A stretch of 32,799 nucleotides of DNA, taken from assembly GCA_017882765.1 (NCBI GenBank), contig JADGOW010000006.1, positions 1-32,799 of the forward strand, written 5' to 3'. How positions within the stretch are numbered: position 1 is the first letter of the stretch; the number at the start of each line of letters is the position of its first letter. A program made the position numbers and the translations under genes. A model generated the notes under the pieces. That model was not told the origin of the DNA and did not search any database. It saw only the letters and a program-made list of their open reading frames with translations. Positions 15,811 to 27,341 of the stretch are shown in pieces. This stretch comes from Frankiaceae bacterium (GTDB taxonomy: Bacteria; Actinomycetota; Actinomycetes; Frankiales; Frankiaceae).

Positions 15811-16578
15811 TCACAGCCGCACCGGGTATCCCGCGTCCCGCAGGGCCTCCTTCACAGCCCGGATCCGCAACACGCCGAAGTGAAAGACGCTGGCAGCGAG
15901 CACGGCATCAGCGCCCGCCGCGACCGCTGGCGGGAAGTGCCCGACGGCCCCCGCCCCGCCACTGGCGATCAGCGGGACATCCACGACCTTCCGGACGTCG
16001 GCCGTCATCTCCAGGTCGAAGCCCCGGGTCGTGCCGTCGGCGTCCATCGAATTGAGCAGGATTTCCCCGGCCCCCAGTGCCACGCCCCGCTCAGCCCAGG
16101 CGACCGCGTCGATGCCCGTGCCGCGCCGCCCCCCATGGGTGGTGACCTCATACCGTGGCCCGTCCGGCTCGGGCGAGCGCCGTGCATCGACCGACAAGAC
16201 GATGCACTGCGAGCCGAAGCGGTCCGCGCATTCGCGCAGCAGCTCGGGTCGGGCGACGGCGGCCGTGTTGATGCCCACCTTGTCCGCGCCTGCGCGCAAC
16301 AGGCGGTCGACGTCAGCGGCGCTGCGCACGCCGCCACCGACGGTCAGCGGGATGAACACCTGCTCGGCGGTGCTTCCCACCACGGTGTAGGTCGTCTCGC
16401 GGGAGCCGCTGCTCGCGGTGATGTCCAAGAAGACCAGCTCGTCTGCGCCTTCGGCGTCGTAGAGCCGGGCCATCTCGACGGGGTCGCCGGCGTCGCGCAG
16501 CGACCGGAAGTTCACGCCTTTGACGACCCGCCCGGCGTCGACGTCCAGGCAGGGGATGACGCGGACCGCGACAGTCAT
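15811..16578 (-). CDS. hisF: Imidazole glycerol phosphate synthase, cyclase subunit
   Basis: Converts PRFAR and ammonia from HisH into imidazole glycerol phosphate and AICAR. It is a 255-residue TIM barrel. The catalytic Asp residues are seen in [16 protein letters not shown] (first strand) and in [10 protein letters not shown] (fifth strand). The phosphate-binding loops are LTVGGGVRS and [13 protein letters not shown]. Its ATG overlaps the hisA stop by four bases (ATGA, 16575-16578), so it is the last gene of a translationally coupled hisDCBHAF string. The heterodimer partner HisH is two genes upstream. Confidence 0.97.
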   Translation of the reverse strand: MTVAVRVIPCLDVDAGRVVKGVNFRSLRDAGDPVEMARLYDAEGADELVFLDITASSGSRETTYTVVGSTAEQVFIPLTVGGGVRSAADVDRLLRAGADKVGINTAAVARPELLRECADRFGSQCIVLSVDARRSPEPDGPRYEVTTHGGRRGTGIDAVAWAERGVALGAGEILLNSMDADGTTRGFDLEMTADVRKVVDVPLIASGGAGAVGHFPPAVAAGADAVLAASVFHFGVLRIRAVKEALRDAGYPVRL

Positions 16579-17294
16579 GACGGGGCCGCCGAAACCGCGG
16601 CCAGCGCCTCGGGCAGCGTGAACGCCCCGGAGTACAACGCCTTGCCGACAATCGCGCCTTCGACCCCGACCACCGCGGCGATCGCGGCCAGGTCGTCCAG
16701 ACTGCTCACTCCGCCGCTGGCGATCAGCGGCCGGTCGGTGGCGCGGACGACGGAACGCAGCAGGTCGAGGTTGGGGCCGGTGAGCGTCCCGTCCCGGCGG
16801 ACATCGGTGACGACGTAGCGCGCGCAGCCGTCGGCATCCAGCCGGGCAAGAACGTCGAACAGCTCGCCGCCCTCGCGCGTCCACCCCCGGGCAGCGAGGG
16901 TCCTGCCGCGGACGTCGAGCCCCACGGCGATGCGGTCGCCCACCCGGGCGATGGCGCGGCGCACCCAGGCCGGGTCCTCCAGCGCCGCGGTGCCGACGTT
17001 GACGCGAGCCGCGCCTGTCGCCAGCGCCGCGCCCAGTGACTCGTCGTCGCGGATGCCGCCGGAAAGCTCGACCGCGACGTCGAGGCGACGGACGACGTCG
17101 GCCAGCAGGTCCCGGTTCGATCCCCGGCCGAACGCGGCGTCGAGGTCGACCAGGTGCACCCAGGACGCGCCTTCGCGCTGCCACCGCAGCGCGGCGTCCA
17201 CCGGGTCACCGTAGGCGGTCTCCGTGCCGGCCTCCCCGCGCAGGAGCCGCACCGCCTGCCCGCTCGTCACGTCCACTGCCGGAAGCAGGATCAC
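16575..17294 (-). CDS. priA: Phosphoribosyl isomerase A (HisA/PriA)
   Basis: Isomerises ProFAR to PRFAR; the actinobacterial PriA form also does the equivalent TrpF step on phosphoribosyl anthranilate. It is a 239-residue TIM barrel. PriA-like features are [16 protein letters not shown] (Arg and Gly-rich loop), [17 protein letters not shown], the catalytic Asp in ILLPAVDV and the second acid in [15 protein letters not shown], and AARGWT with the dual-substrate Arg/Trp. The start is GTG 17294, forming a GTGA overlap with the hisH stop (17291-17294). No trpF gene is in this window, consistent with PriA doing both jobs. Confidence 0.94.
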   Translation of the reverse strand: MILLPAVDVTSGQAVRLLRGEAGTETAYGDPVDAALRWQREGASWVHLVDLDAAFGRGSNRDLLADVVRRLDVAVELSGGIRDDESLGAALATGAARVNVGTAALEDPAWVRRAIARVGDRIAVGLDVRGRTLAARGWTREGGELFDVLARLDADGCARYVVTDVRRDGTLTGPNLDLLRSVVRATDRPLIASGGVSSLDDLAAIAAVVGVEGAIVGKALYSGAFTLPEALAAVSAAPS

Positions 17295-17893
17295 AGCGTG
17301 CCCACCCAGTTGCGCAGCAGGTGGGCCCCCGCGTCCCCGGACTTCTCCGGGTGGAACTGCGTTGAGCACAGCGCCCCCCGTTCCGTGGCGGCAGCAAAGG
17401 CCTCACCGTGCTCGGCGGTCGTGTCCCCCGGCGCGGGACGGGCCGCGTAGGAGTGGACGAAGTAGAAACGCTCCCCGGTCACGCCCTCGAAGAGCACCGA
17501 CCCGGGCGGCGGGGACACGGTGTTCCACCCCATGTGCGGCAGGACGTCCGCGTGCAACCGGGTGACCTGCCCCGGCTGTAGGCCGAGGCCGGCGGTTCGG
17601 CGGCCGTGCTCGTAGCCCGTCTCGTAGAGGATCTGCATCCCGACGCAGATCCCCAGTACCGGGCGCCCCGCCGTCACCCGGGCGCGGATGACCGGCCCGG
17701 CACCGATCGCCTCGATCCCGTCCATGCAGGCCGCGAAGGCACCCACGCCCGGAACGGCCAGGCCGTCGGCCGCACGCGCCGCGGCCAGGTCGGCGGTGAC
17801 GATGACCGACGCCCCGGCCCGCGCGAGCGCCCGCTGCGCGCTGCGCAGGTTGCCCGACCCGTAGTCGAGGACGACGACGCTCGGGCTGCTCAC
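17291..17893 (-). CDS. hisH: Imidazole glycerol phosphate synthase, glutaminase subunit
   Basis: Releases ammonia from glutamine and channels it to HisF. It is a 200-residue class I glutamine amidotransferase. The nucleophile Cys lies in [14 protein letters not shown]; the catalytic His and Glu are in [11 protein letters not shown]; the N-terminal strand is [12 protein letters not shown] and the oxyanion strand is PGVGAF. The GTG start at 17893 overlaps the hisB stop by four bases (GTGA). Confidence 0.96.
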   Translation of the reverse strand: MSSPSVVVLDYGSGNLRSAQRALARAGASVIVTADLAAARAADGLAVPGVGAFAACMDGIEAIGAGPVIRARVTAGRPVLGICVGMQILYETGYEHGRRTAGLGLQPGQVTRLHADVLPHMGWNTVSPPPGSVLFEGVTGERFYFVHSYAARPAPGDTTAEHGEAFAAATERGALCSTQFHPEKSGDAGAHLLRNWVGTL

Positions 17894-18477
17894 AGCACGC
17901 CCTTCGTCGACGGGATGCCGGTCTGCCGCGCGTCGAGCGCGACCGCGTCGCGCAGGGCCCGGGCGACCGCCTTGAACTCAGCCTCGACGACGTGATGGGC
18001 GTTACGCCCCGACAGCACCCGCACGTGCAGGGCGATCTGCGCGGACGACGTGAACGACTCGAAGACATGGCGGGTCAGGGTCGTGTCGTAGGTGCCGATG
18101 AGCTCGACCAGCGCCGGCTCCTCGTGGACGCAGTAGGGACGCCCCGACACGTCGACGGCGGCTTGCACGAGAGCTTCGTCGAGGGGCACCAGCGCGTCCC
18201 CGAACCGGCGGATGCCGGCCTTGTCGCCGAGCGCGTCCCGCAGTGCTGCCCCTAGGGCGATCGCGGTGTCCTCGACCGAGTGGTGCGCGTCGACGTGCAG
18301 GTCACCCTTCGTGCGCACCCGTAAGTTGAAACCGGCGTGCTTGCCCAGGGTCGCAACCATGTGGTCGAAGAACGGCACGCCGGTCTGGCTGTCACCTATC
18401 CCCTGTCCGTCGAGGTCGAGCTCGACGACGACGTCGGTCTCCCGCGTCTTGCGCTCCACGCGCGCGGTCCGGCTCAT
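17890..18477 (-). CDS. hisB: Imidazoleglycerol-phosphate dehydratase
   Basis: Dehydrates IGP to imidazole acetol phosphate. It is a monofunctional 195-residue enzyme, without the phosphatase domain of enterobacterial HisB. The two internal repeats of manganese ligands are clear: [18 protein letters not shown] with [15 protein letters not shown], and [20 protein letters not shown]. The ATG at 18477 overlaps the hisC stop by four bases (ATGA). The histidinol phosphatase needed by the pathway is not in this window. Confidence 0.97.
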   Translation of the reverse strand: MSRTARVERKTRETDVVVELDLDGQGIGDSQTGVPFFDHMVATLGKHAGFNLRVRTKGDLHVDAHHSVEDTAIALGAALRDALGDKAGIRRFGDALVPLDEALVQAAVDVSGRPYCVHEEPALVELIGTYDTTLTRHVFESFTSSAQIALHVRVLSGRNAHHVVEAEFKAVARALRDAVALDARQTGIPSTKGVL

Positions 18478-19592
18478 CGGGCGACACCCTCCAGGACGGC
18501 GCCGGCCAAGACCGCGTCCAGCGCGGACAGAAACGCGTCGACCTCCTCGGGCAGGCCGGCGGTGACTCGCAGCCACCCCGGTAGGCCGACGTCGCGGACG
18601 AGCACGCCCCGATCCAGCAGGCCCTGCCACACGATCCGCTGATCGGGAAAGCCGCCGAACAGGACGAAGTTCGCGTCGCTGTCGGCCACCGCCAGCCCCC
18701 GCGCCCGAAGCTCGGCCACGATGCGGTCCCGCTCCGCTTTGACGGCCGCCACCGTGGCGAGCAGATCGTCACGGTGGGCGAGCGCGCTGCGCGCCACGAC
18801 CTGCGTGACCGCGGACAGGTGGTAGGGCAACCGCACGAGGCGCAGCGCATCGACGACCGCAGGCTGCGCCGCCAGGTAACCGACGCGCGCCCCGGCGAAG
18901 GCGAAGGCCTTCGACATCGTGCGCGTCACGATCAGACGCTCATGCCGGGGCAGCAGGGCGAGCGCGCTCGGGACGCCGGCGTGGGCGAACTCGGCGTAGG
19001 CCTCGTCCACGACGACGACGCCGGGCGCGCAGGCGCAGACCGCGCTCACCACGTCCAGCGGCAGGGCGGTCGCCGTCGGGTTGTTGGGCGAGCACAGGAA
19101 CACGATCGACGGGCTGTGCCGGCGTACTGCCGCGGCGGCCTCGTCCGGGTCGAGCGTGAAGTCCGCACGGCGCGATTCGGCAGCCCATCCGGTCGCCGTG
19201 GCCCGCGCGATCAGCCGGTGCATCGAGTAGGACGGTTCGAATCCGAGGGCGACCCGCCCGGGGCCGCCGAAGGCCTGGCACAGCTGCTGCAGAACCTCGT
19301 TCGAGCCGTTGGCCGCCCACACCTGCGCGGCGTCGAGCCCATTGCCGAGGTAACGCGCGAGATCCTCACGGAGGCGGGTGGCCTCCCGGTCGGGGTAGCG
19401 GTTGAGGCCGCGCGCGACGTCGGCGACTGCCGCCGCCATGTCCTCGACCAGGGATTCGGGCGGCGGATGCGGATTCTCGTTGGTGTTGAGGCGCACCGGG
19501 ACGTCAAGCTGCGGCGCCCCATAAGGCTCCAGCCCCCGCAGATCCTCCCGCAGCGGGAGGGCAGACAGGGGGCTGCCGGGCTCGGCGCTCAC
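18474..19592 (-). CDS. hisC: Histidinol-phosphate aminotransferase
   Basis: PLP-dependent transamination of imidazole acetol phosphate with glutamate. A 372-residue fold-type I aminotransferase. The PLP lysine lies in [15 protein letters not shown]; the phosphate-binding segment is [17 protein letters not shown] contacts are [10 protein letters not shown] and [10 protein letters not shown]; the substrate Arg is in [11 protein letters not shown]. It starts at GTG 19592, which overlaps the hisD stop by four bases (GTGA). Its opening residues ([17 protein letters not shown]) are typical of actinobacterial HisC. Confidence 0.96.
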   Translation of the reverse strand: MSAEPGSPLSALPLREDLRGLEPYGAPQLDVPVRLNTNENPHPPPESLVEDMAAAVADVARGLNRYPDREATRLREDLARYLGNGLDAAQVWAANGSNEVLQQLCQAFGGPGRVALGFEPSYSMHRLIARATATGWAAESRRADFTLDPDEAAAAVRRHSPSIVFLCSPNNPTATALPLDVVSAVCACAPGVVVVDEAYAEFAHAGVPSALALLPRHERLIVTRTMSKAFAFAGARVGYLAAQPAVVDALRLVRLPYHLSAVTQVVARSALAHRDDLLATVAAVKAERDRIVAELRARGLAVADSDANFVLFGGFPDQRIVWQGLLDRGVLVRDVGLPGWLRVTAGLPEEVDAFLSALDAVLAGAVLEGVAR

Positions 19593-20923
19593 GAGTGGTC
19601 TCCCCGCACGCGCACACTCACGGCCTCGACATGCGCCCCCAGATCCTCCGCACCGCCGAGCGCGCGCACGCGCGGAGCCACGGCGGCCAGGGCGCCTCGG
19701 TCGCATTCGACGACGTGGATGCCGCGCAGGAAGGACCCGACCGACAACCCCCCGGAGTGCCTGGCCGTGCCCGCGGTCGGCAACACGTGGTTGGAGCCGG
19801 CCAGGTAGTCGCCGAGACTCACGGGCGCGTACGCGCCGACGAAGATCGCCCCGGCATTGCGCACGGTGGCGGCGACCCTCGCCGCGTCCTCGGTCATGAC
19901 CTCCAGGTGCTCGGGCGCCCAGGCATCGACGACCGCCACGCCTGCCTCGATGTCGTCGACGAGCACAATCGCGGACTGCCCCGCCAGCGCCGCCTCCACC
20001 CGCTCGCGGTGCGGTGTGCCGGGCACCTGCCTGCCCAGCTCGACGTCGACGGCGTCGCCGAGCTCGGCGCTGGTCGTGACGAGCAGGCAAGCCGCCAGCG
20101 GGTCGTGCTCGGCCTGGGCGATGAGATCCGCTGCGACGAACTCTGGATCGGCGGACCCGTCCGCCAGCACCGCGATCTCGGTCGGGCCCGCTTCGGCGTC
20201 GACCCCGACGACCCCGCGCACCAGCCGCTTCGCCGCCGCGACGTACACGTTGCCGGGCCCGGTCACCAGATCCACCCGGGGGCAGCTCGCCGTGCCGTAA
20301 GCGAACATCGCGACCGCCTGTGCCCCGCCGGCCGCGTACACCTCCTCGACGCCCAACAGGGCGCAGGCCGCGAGCACCGCCGGGTGCGGCAGCCCGTCGG
20401 GCTGCGGCGGCGAGGCGACCGCGAGGCTGGCGACCTCGGCGACCTGCGCGGGAACGACGTTCATCACCACCGAACTCGGATAGGCGACGCGTCCGCCGGG
20501 CACGTACAGGCCCACCCTGCCGACCGGCACCCAACGCTCGGTCACGCGGCAGCCAGGAGCGACCTCGACGGTCACGTCGGAGCGGAGCTGGGCCGTGTGG
20601 ACCGCGCGGGCCCGGCGGGCCGCTTCCTCCAACGCGTCCCGAACGGCCGGATCGAGATCGTCCAAAGCGCGCTTCAACGCTGCCGGCGGCACCCGGACGC
20701 TTTCGAGCCGGACACCGTCGAACCGCTCGGTGGCCTCGATCACGGCGGCGTCGCCCCGCGCGCGCACATCAGCGCATACCCGGGCCACCGCGTCCACGGC
20801 CGAACCGACGTCCCCGCCCGCCCGGGGCAACGCGGTCAGGCCGGCAGGGCCGGCAGCTCCAGCAGGGCCGGCAGGGCCGGCAGGGCCCGAGGGCGTACGC
20901 CGATAGTCGATGCGGGCCAGCAC
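19589..20923 (-). CDS. hisD: Histidinol dehydrogenase with a Gly-Pro-Ala insert
   Basis: Zinc-dependent, NAD-linked four-electron oxidation of histidinol to histidine. Motifs are [39 protein letters not shown] (zinc ligands) and [10 protein letters not shown] (catalytic Glu/His). The start GTG 20923 gives MLARIDYRR, the usual HisD opening. A longer start at GTG 20965 has a better ribosome site (GGAG, five bases) but adds 14 unusual residues; which is used is unsettled. Right after the start come several repeats of GPAGPA (residues 13-28), absent from ordinary HisD. It is the first gene of hisDCBHAF and follows the fused asparagine synthetase gene by 110-150 bases. Confidence 0.94.
   Translation of the reverse strand: MLARIDYRRTPSGPAGPAGPAGAAGPAGLTALPRAGGDVGSAVDAVARVCADVRARGDAAVIEATERFDGVRLESVRVPPAALKRALDDLDPAVRDALEEAARRARAVHTAQLRSDVTVEVAPGCRVTERWVPVGRVGLYVPGGRVAYPSSVVMNVVPAQVAEVASLAVASPPQPDGLPHPAVLAACALLGVEEVYAAGGAQAVAMFAYGTASCPRVDLVTGPGNVYVAAAKRLVRGVVGVDAEAGPTEIAVLADGSADPEFVAADLIAQAEHDPLAACLLVTTSAELGDAVDVELGRQVPGTPHRERVEAALAGQSAIVLVDDIEAGVAVVDAWAPEHLEVMTEDAARVAATVRNAGAIFVGAYAPVSLGDYLAGSNHVLPTAGTARHSGGLSVGSFLRGIHVVECDRGALAAVAPRVRALGGAEDLGAHVEAVSVRVRGDHS
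20838..20887. repeat. Tandem GGCCGGCAG-type repeat inside hisD
   Basis: About five near-perfect nine-base units of the form GGCCGGCAG lie in the 5' part of hisD, with one degenerate unit (CTCCAGCAG). Read in the gene direction the repeat encodes Gly-Pro-Ala or Gly-Ala-Ala. The unit length is a multiple of three, so gain or loss of units keeps the frame. Confidence 0.6.
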
Positions 20924-21076
20924 AACATCGAGCCTACGGGCGCGTTCCACAACGCGCTCACCCACGGCGGCTCCGACACTCTGCTCGTCATCCGGCTGTC
21001 GGCGCGGCGTAACGGGTTTGCCGGCGCCTGGCAGGTGGCTGTCGCTGGCACCCGCCGCATGAGTCTTTCGCGGCGC

Positions 21077-23743
21077 CTATGCGGCTGCTGATCGCGTCGG
21101 CTCGGACGCGCCGACATCGAGGGAACGCACGAGCAGGAACGGCGTGGACTCGCCGCCCTGGCCCAGTGGATTGTCGGCGAGCAAGTCCGCGAGCAGCCGT
21201 TCGTCCACGCCCGGGCTGGCACCCAGGATGTTGGCACCGATGTCGTTGACGTCGATGACCGCCACCTCGACCGGGCCGCCCGCGTCGGCGCTGAGCGCGC
21301 GCGACAGGGCGGCCGCGACCCCGGCCGGATCCTCGGGGGCGCGCTTGGCGTGGGTGTTGTACGGGGGGATCGTGTGCGGCGTCGGGCCGTCGATCGCCGA
21401 CACCTGCGGGCCGACGATCCGGTAGAACACGCCGTGGACGCCGAAGGGCCTGGTCACCGCCGCCGCGACGGCCGCCCGGACAATGCGTGCCGGGCCCACC
21501 TCATCAAGGGCCAGCTGCATCGTCTCGGGCACGCCCAGCCCGATGCCGACGGGCGTTCGGCTGACGAAGCGGCTCAGGGTACGGGCGAGCCGCGTCGGGT
21601 GGATCTCGGCGAGCGGCAATGAGCGCCCCTGGCTGATCGCGACGACCTTCTCGCTGGTCGCCAGCAGGTCACCGGGGCGCAGCCCGGCACCGGACGTGGC
21701 GAGCGCCTCCCGCAGCGCCGCAGTCAGGTCGTCCCCGCTGCTGATGAGCCTGCTGCGCAGCGGCGCGCGCAACCACGGGCGGGCGGGCTCGCCCGCGACC
21801 AGGACCAGATGGCGCCCCTCGTTCGCGGCCAGAGTGCCGACAGCCGCGCGAGTCTCCGCCGGCTGCTGGGCGAGGTAGGCCTCGTCGCCGATCGCCTGGA
21901 ACGACGACTGGACGGTGTGTTTGCGGCTGCGCAGCCGGCCCTCGTCGAAGAACACGCGTAGCCAGATCTCCAGAGCGACGACCCGCCAGAAGAACAGGTG
22001 CGGCTCGATCTCTCCGGCGCAGGCGCGGCGCCACATCTCGGCGATCTTCAACCCGTCCCAGTACGGACGGCTGACGAACGCCGGGGAGCGGTAGATGCTC
22101 TGCAGGATCACCCGACGCGCCTTGAGCCAGCGTGCCTCCGGCGTCGTGAACCCGATCTTCTTCCGGCGGTTGCGGATCTTCTCCGGCAGCATGTCCCGAA
22201 GGCCCTCGCGGTTGATCCAACGGCTCCACCCGTCGCGGATGATGACGTCAGGCGGCAGCGAGAGCACCCACTCCACGAGCTCCTGGTCGAGGTAGGGCAG
22301 GCGGGCCTCGAGGCTGTGCGCCATCGAGTTGCGGTCCTCGTAGCGCAGCGCGGACGGCAGGCTGTACTGCAGGAGGTCCTGCAACAGGCGCAGCTTCAGG
22401 TTGTCGGTGCTGCGCGGGTCCTGCGGAGGGTCGAGCCGGCCCACCCACTCCGCGTTCAGCAGCGACCGGATGGGCAGCGCGTGCCGCCGGTTCTCCAGCT
22501 TGCGCCGGACCAGGGGCCCGACGGTGTCGCGCGCCCCCCACGCCTCGCGGGCGAAGACGCCGAACTTGCGCTCCTTGAGCAGTTGGCGCAGGTAGAAGAA
22601 CTGGTAAGGCACGTAGCCGGCCAGCAGCTCGTCCCCGCCCTGACCGTCGAGGAGTACCGTCACCTGCTCGCGCGCCTCCCGCTGAACGCACCACTGCGCG
22701 TACGGGCCGGTGCTCACGGTCGGTTCCTCGACGTGCCAGATGAAGTCTTCGACCTCGGTGAAGAAGCGCTCACTCGTCGGCCGAACTTCATACGACTCCG
22801 CGCCGGAGGCCGCGAGCACCACGTTGATGTACTCGCTCTCGTCGATCGGGTCACCGTCGAAGAGGGCGCTGAACGTCTTCAGCCGGTCCCCCATGCTGGC
22901 GGCGTCGGGCGCGTGCTCACGCAACAACTGGGTCATCGCCATCACGATGGAGCTCGAGTCGATGCCGCCGGACAGGCACGTCCCGACCGGCACGTCGGCG
23001 ATGAGGCGGCGCTCGATCGAGCGCAGGAACAGCTCGCGGAACTTCTCTGGGCGCCCGTCGCCGTCAGTGGTGAGGACAGGCTCCCAGTAGGCCTCGTCGT
23101 GCACGTCACCTGCACCGTGGATGCTCATCCAGTGGCCCGGCTGGAGCTGGTGGACGCCGGCGAAGAACGTCTCGCTTGTGTGGTCGTGGATGCCGGTCAC
23201 CAGGTAGTCCAGGATGCGCTGGTCGTTCGGGCGGACGTGCATCGACGGGTCCTGCAGGAGCGCCTTGATCTCTGAGGCGAACAAGAGGCGATCGCCGCTT
23301 CGCGCCCAGTACACGGGCTTGATCCCGAAGTGGTCGCGGCAGAGGACCAGCTTCGGGGCGGCGCCCCGCCGGTCGAGGATGCCGATCCCCCACATCCCGT
23401 TGAACCGGCGGAATGCGTCGGTTCCCCACTCTTCGTACGCGTGGACGATGGCCTCGGTGTCGCAGTCGGTTCGGAACGTGTGGCCGAGTGTGCGCAGCTC
23501 ACCGCGCAGGTCACGGTAGTTGTAGATCTCCCCGTTGAAGACCACCTGAACGCTGCCGTCTTCGGTGCCCATCGGCTGCGCCCCGTGGGCGATGTCAATG
23601 ATCGACAGGCGGCGGAAGGCCAGGCTGGCCTCCTCCGACTCCAGGAAGCCGTCATCATCGGGGCCGCGGTGACACTGCACCTCGGCCATCGCGGCCAGCA
23701 GCGCACGGTCCGGCGCACCCCAGAAACCGGCGATCCCGCACAT
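21077..23743 (-). CDS. Asparagine synthetase (glutamine-hydrolysing) fused to an F420-0:L-glutamate-ligase-like domain
   Basis: An 888-residue protein. Residues 1-620 form an AsnB: N-terminal Cys2 (MCGIAGFWG), HRGPDDDG and FNGEIYNY for glutamine hydrolysis; SGGIDSS (258-264) for the ATP pyrophosphatase site; and DGQGGDELLAGY. After a linker (about 620-660), residues 660-885 match a CofE/F420-0 glutamyl-ligase-like fold: GDLLATSEKVVAISQGR (698-707 in the core), VSRTPVGIGLGVPETM, TRPFGVHGVFYRI, PHTIPPYNTHAKRAPEDP and DVNDIGANILGAS (Asp831, Asp834). AsnB enzymes alone are about 600-640 residues, so this is a true in-frame fusion. AGGGG lies before ATG 23743. Its substrate is unknown; the C-terminal half could be ATP/GTP-dependent ligase or a diverged relative. 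Confidence 0.82.
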   Translation of the reverse strand: MCGIAGFWGAPDRALLAAMAEVQCHRGPDDDGFLESEEASLAFRRLSIIDIAHGAQPMGTEDGSVQVVFNGEIYNYRDLRGELRTLGHTFRTDCDTEAIVHAYEEWGTDAFRRFNGMWGIGILDRRGAAPKLVLCRDHFGIKPVYWARSGDRLLFASEIKALLQDPSMHVRPNDQRILDYLVTGIHDHTSETFFAGVHQLQPGHWMSIHGAGDVHDEAYWEPVLTTDGDGRPEKFRELFLRSIERRLIADVPVGTCLSGGIDSSSIVMAMTQLLREHAPDAASMGDRLKTFSALFDGDPIDESEYINVVLAASGAESYEVRPTSERFFTEVEDFIWHVEEPTVSTGPYAQWCVQREAREQVTVLLDGQGGDELLAGYVPYQFFYLRQLLKERKFGVFAREAWGARDTVGPLVRRKLENRRHALPIRSLLNAEWVGRLDPPQDPRSTDNLKLRLLQDLLQYSLPSALRYEDRNSMAHSLEARLPYLDQELVEWVLSLPPDVIIRDGWSRWINREGLRDMLPEKIRNRRKKIGFTTPEARWLKARRVILQSIYRSPAFVSRPYWDGLKIAEMWRRACAGEIEPHLFFWRVVALEIWLRVFFDEGRLRSRKHTVQSSFQAIGDEAYLAQQPAETRAAVGTLAANEGRHLVLVAGEPARPWLRAPLRSRLISSGDDLTAALREALATSGAGLRPGDLLATSEKVVAISQGRSLPLAEIHPTRLARTLSRFVSRTPVGIGLGVPETMQLALDEVGPARIVRAAVAAAVTRPFGVHGVFYRIVGPQVSAIDGPTPHTIPPYNTHAKRAPEDPAGVAAALSRALSADAGGPVEVAVIDVNDIGANILGASPGVDERLLADLLADNPLGQGGESTPFLLVRSLDVGASEPTRSAAA

Positions 23744-23909
23744 AGCCGTTCACCCCTCGCTCGCGCACGCGGCAGCCTCGCCGCCCCTGGAAGCTTATTT
23801 CGGTGGGACTCAGGTTCGAGGGTTGGCAGGCCGGTTGCCTGCGCGCCGGTCCGGGCCGGTGCTGGGCCGGAACGGCATGCGTGCCCCGCCCGATTCGTGA
23901 TCGGGACGC

Positions 23910-23931
23910 CCGACAAAGTAGAACTTGTCGG
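23910..23931. promoter_or_regulatory. Perfect 7+7 inverted repeat upstream of the fused synthetase gene
   Basis: CCGACAA-agtagaac-TTGTCGG (stem seven, loop eight) lies 167 bases before the fused asparagine synthetase start, in the 264-base gap after the leuA-linked membrane protein. It has the form of a repressor operator or weak terminator. The gap otherwise shows no gene. Confidence 0.3.
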
Positions 23932-24007
23932 CCTAATCCGGGCGCCGCAGGACCTTGATCGGAAGAGCTTGCATGCAGTTCCGGCCAACCTCACGTGGTG
24001 CGGCCGA

Positions 24008-26397
<2,390 letters not shown>

Positions 26398-26432
26398 TCA
26401 ACTGCGCTGTCGGCTTCGGGTTTGTTGGGGGG

Positions 26433-26495
26433 CTCGGGAAGACTCGCCCGAGTGCAACGGCCGGCGCGCAAAGCCCCGCGGCGAGGAAGCCGGCC
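26433..26495 (-). promoter_or_regulatory. leuA leader hairpins (candidate attenuator)
   Basis: On the transcribed strand, just after the leader-peptide stop, GGCCGGC (26489-26495) can pair perfectly with GCCGGCC (26459-26465), a seven-base stem. Next is CTCGGG-cgagtctt-CCCGAG (26433-26452), a six-base stem followed by a run of C rather than U. The first hairpin starts inside the leader-peptide stop codon, so ribosome stalling or release there would change its folding. This arrangement fits attenuation but the exact alternative structures were not computed. Confidence 0.5.
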
Positions 26496-26542
26496 TAAGA
26501 GAGGCCCCCGCCACGGCGGCTAAGGAGAAGCAGCGCGAACAT
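26495..26542 (-). CDS. Leucine leader peptide
   Basis: A 15-codon open frame read from ATG 26542 to TAG 26495 encodes MFALLLLSRRGGGLS, with four consecutive Leu codons (CTG CTT CTC CTT) and a fifth near the end. Two of the four are the less used CTT, which increases sensitivity to charged leucyl-tRNA. It lies 106 bases before leuA on the same strand. Leader peptides of the form ..LLLLSRRGG.. before leuA are known in actinobacteria, where leucine shortage stalls the ribosome and lets leuA be expressed. Confidence 0.85.
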   Translation of the reverse strand: MFALLLLSRRGGGLS

Positions 26543-26551
26543 GATGTCTCG

Positions 26552-26557
26552 ATGGTA
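26552..26557 (-). promoter_or_regulatory. Possible -10 of the leuA leader promoter
   Basis: TACCAT on the minus strand ends nine bases before the leader-peptide ATG, so the transcript could begin at or very near that ATG (a leaderless start). No good -35 hexamer is seen, so the call rests on position. Confidence 0.3.
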
Positions 26558-26584
26558 CGCCACGCCACATCGGGGGGCGAGCCC

Positions 26585-27229
26585 TCAGGCCGCGCTGCTC
26601 GTCCACACCACGATGTCGAGAACGCGCAACGGTGACAGTGGGGGGCCGTCGGGAGGGACGAGCCGCGAAAACCTGCGCAGCTCGTCGGCGTTGGCCCGCA
26701 GGTCCTCCTGCATGGCCCGCAGCAGCAGCTGCATGTAGTCCCGCCAACTCCGGCCCAGTTTCGGTGCCGGCGGGACGCACGATTCGTGCTGGTAGAACAC
26801 CCGCACCTTGCTGTCGAAGAGCGGGACGAGAGATGGCCGCTTGCGGTGGAGCACCTTCGCAAGCAGGGATCCCTTGACGTCACGATCCTCGACCGAGGGG
26901 TCATCCAGCGGGTCGTAGAGGGAGGCCACGAGATCCAGAGTGGTCTCGTCCGCCGAAGCCAGGTCGATGCCTGGCGACAGCGCGTCCAGCGATCGCTGCA
27001 GCAGCGGCATCAGCCGGGTGAGCGTGTGCATGCGGTCCAAGCTGACGCTGACGCCGAGCAGCGCCGGGGCCAGCAGGTCTCCGGTGCACAACGTCTGGTT
27101 GTCATTGTTGGTGACGAGACCGTCGTAGTACGGGTAGGCGTAGCGCAACCCGGGCTTGTGCGGGCTGACGTACTCGGTAACGAGGCTCTCGGCGTCGAGA
27201 ACCTCGCGCGTGCCCCGGGCGAGCTTCAT
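26585..27229 (-). CDS. Conserved hypothetical protein (DUF6308-like)
   Basis: A 214-residue soluble protein with no membrane segment. It includes YAYPYYDGLVTNNDNQTLCT near the N-terminus, DLLAPALLGVSVSLDRMHTL, and SLYDPLDDPSVEDRD with KVLHRKRPSLVPLFDSKVRV. The combination of a TNND segment, a DLLAPxLL block and a K-x-L-H-x-K-R-P-x-L-x-P-L-x-D motif recalls a DUF6308-type actinobacterial family of unknown role. The start at ATG 27229 is fixed by AGGAGG nine bases before it; a longer frame to 27406 is unsupported. It lies directly upstream of the leuA leader on the same strand. Confidence 0.65.
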   Translation of the reverse strand: MKLARGTREVLDAESLVTEYVSPHKPGLRYAYPYYDGLVTNNDNQTLCTGDLLAPALLGVSVSLDRMHTLTRLMPLLQRSLDALSPGIDLASADETTLDLVASLYDPLDDPSVEDRDVKGSLLAKVLHRKRPSLVPLFDSKVRVFYQHESCVPPAPKLGRSWRDYMQLLLRAMQEDLRANADELRRFSRLVPPDGPPLSPLRVLDIVVWTSSAA

Positions 27230-27341
27230 GGCGCAGTGCCTCCTGGCGACGACGTTGTCCAGACCCCTGGCAGCTTCCCACGGCCCACCCCGCTGTGGAC
27301 GGCAACGCGGCCCTACCGCGCGACGCGTATAACTTGGGGAC

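Noticed and set aside
20966-21076. Possible His leader peptide before hisD
   Set aside because: A short frame starts near 21061 but it contains no His run and no attenuator hairpin follows.
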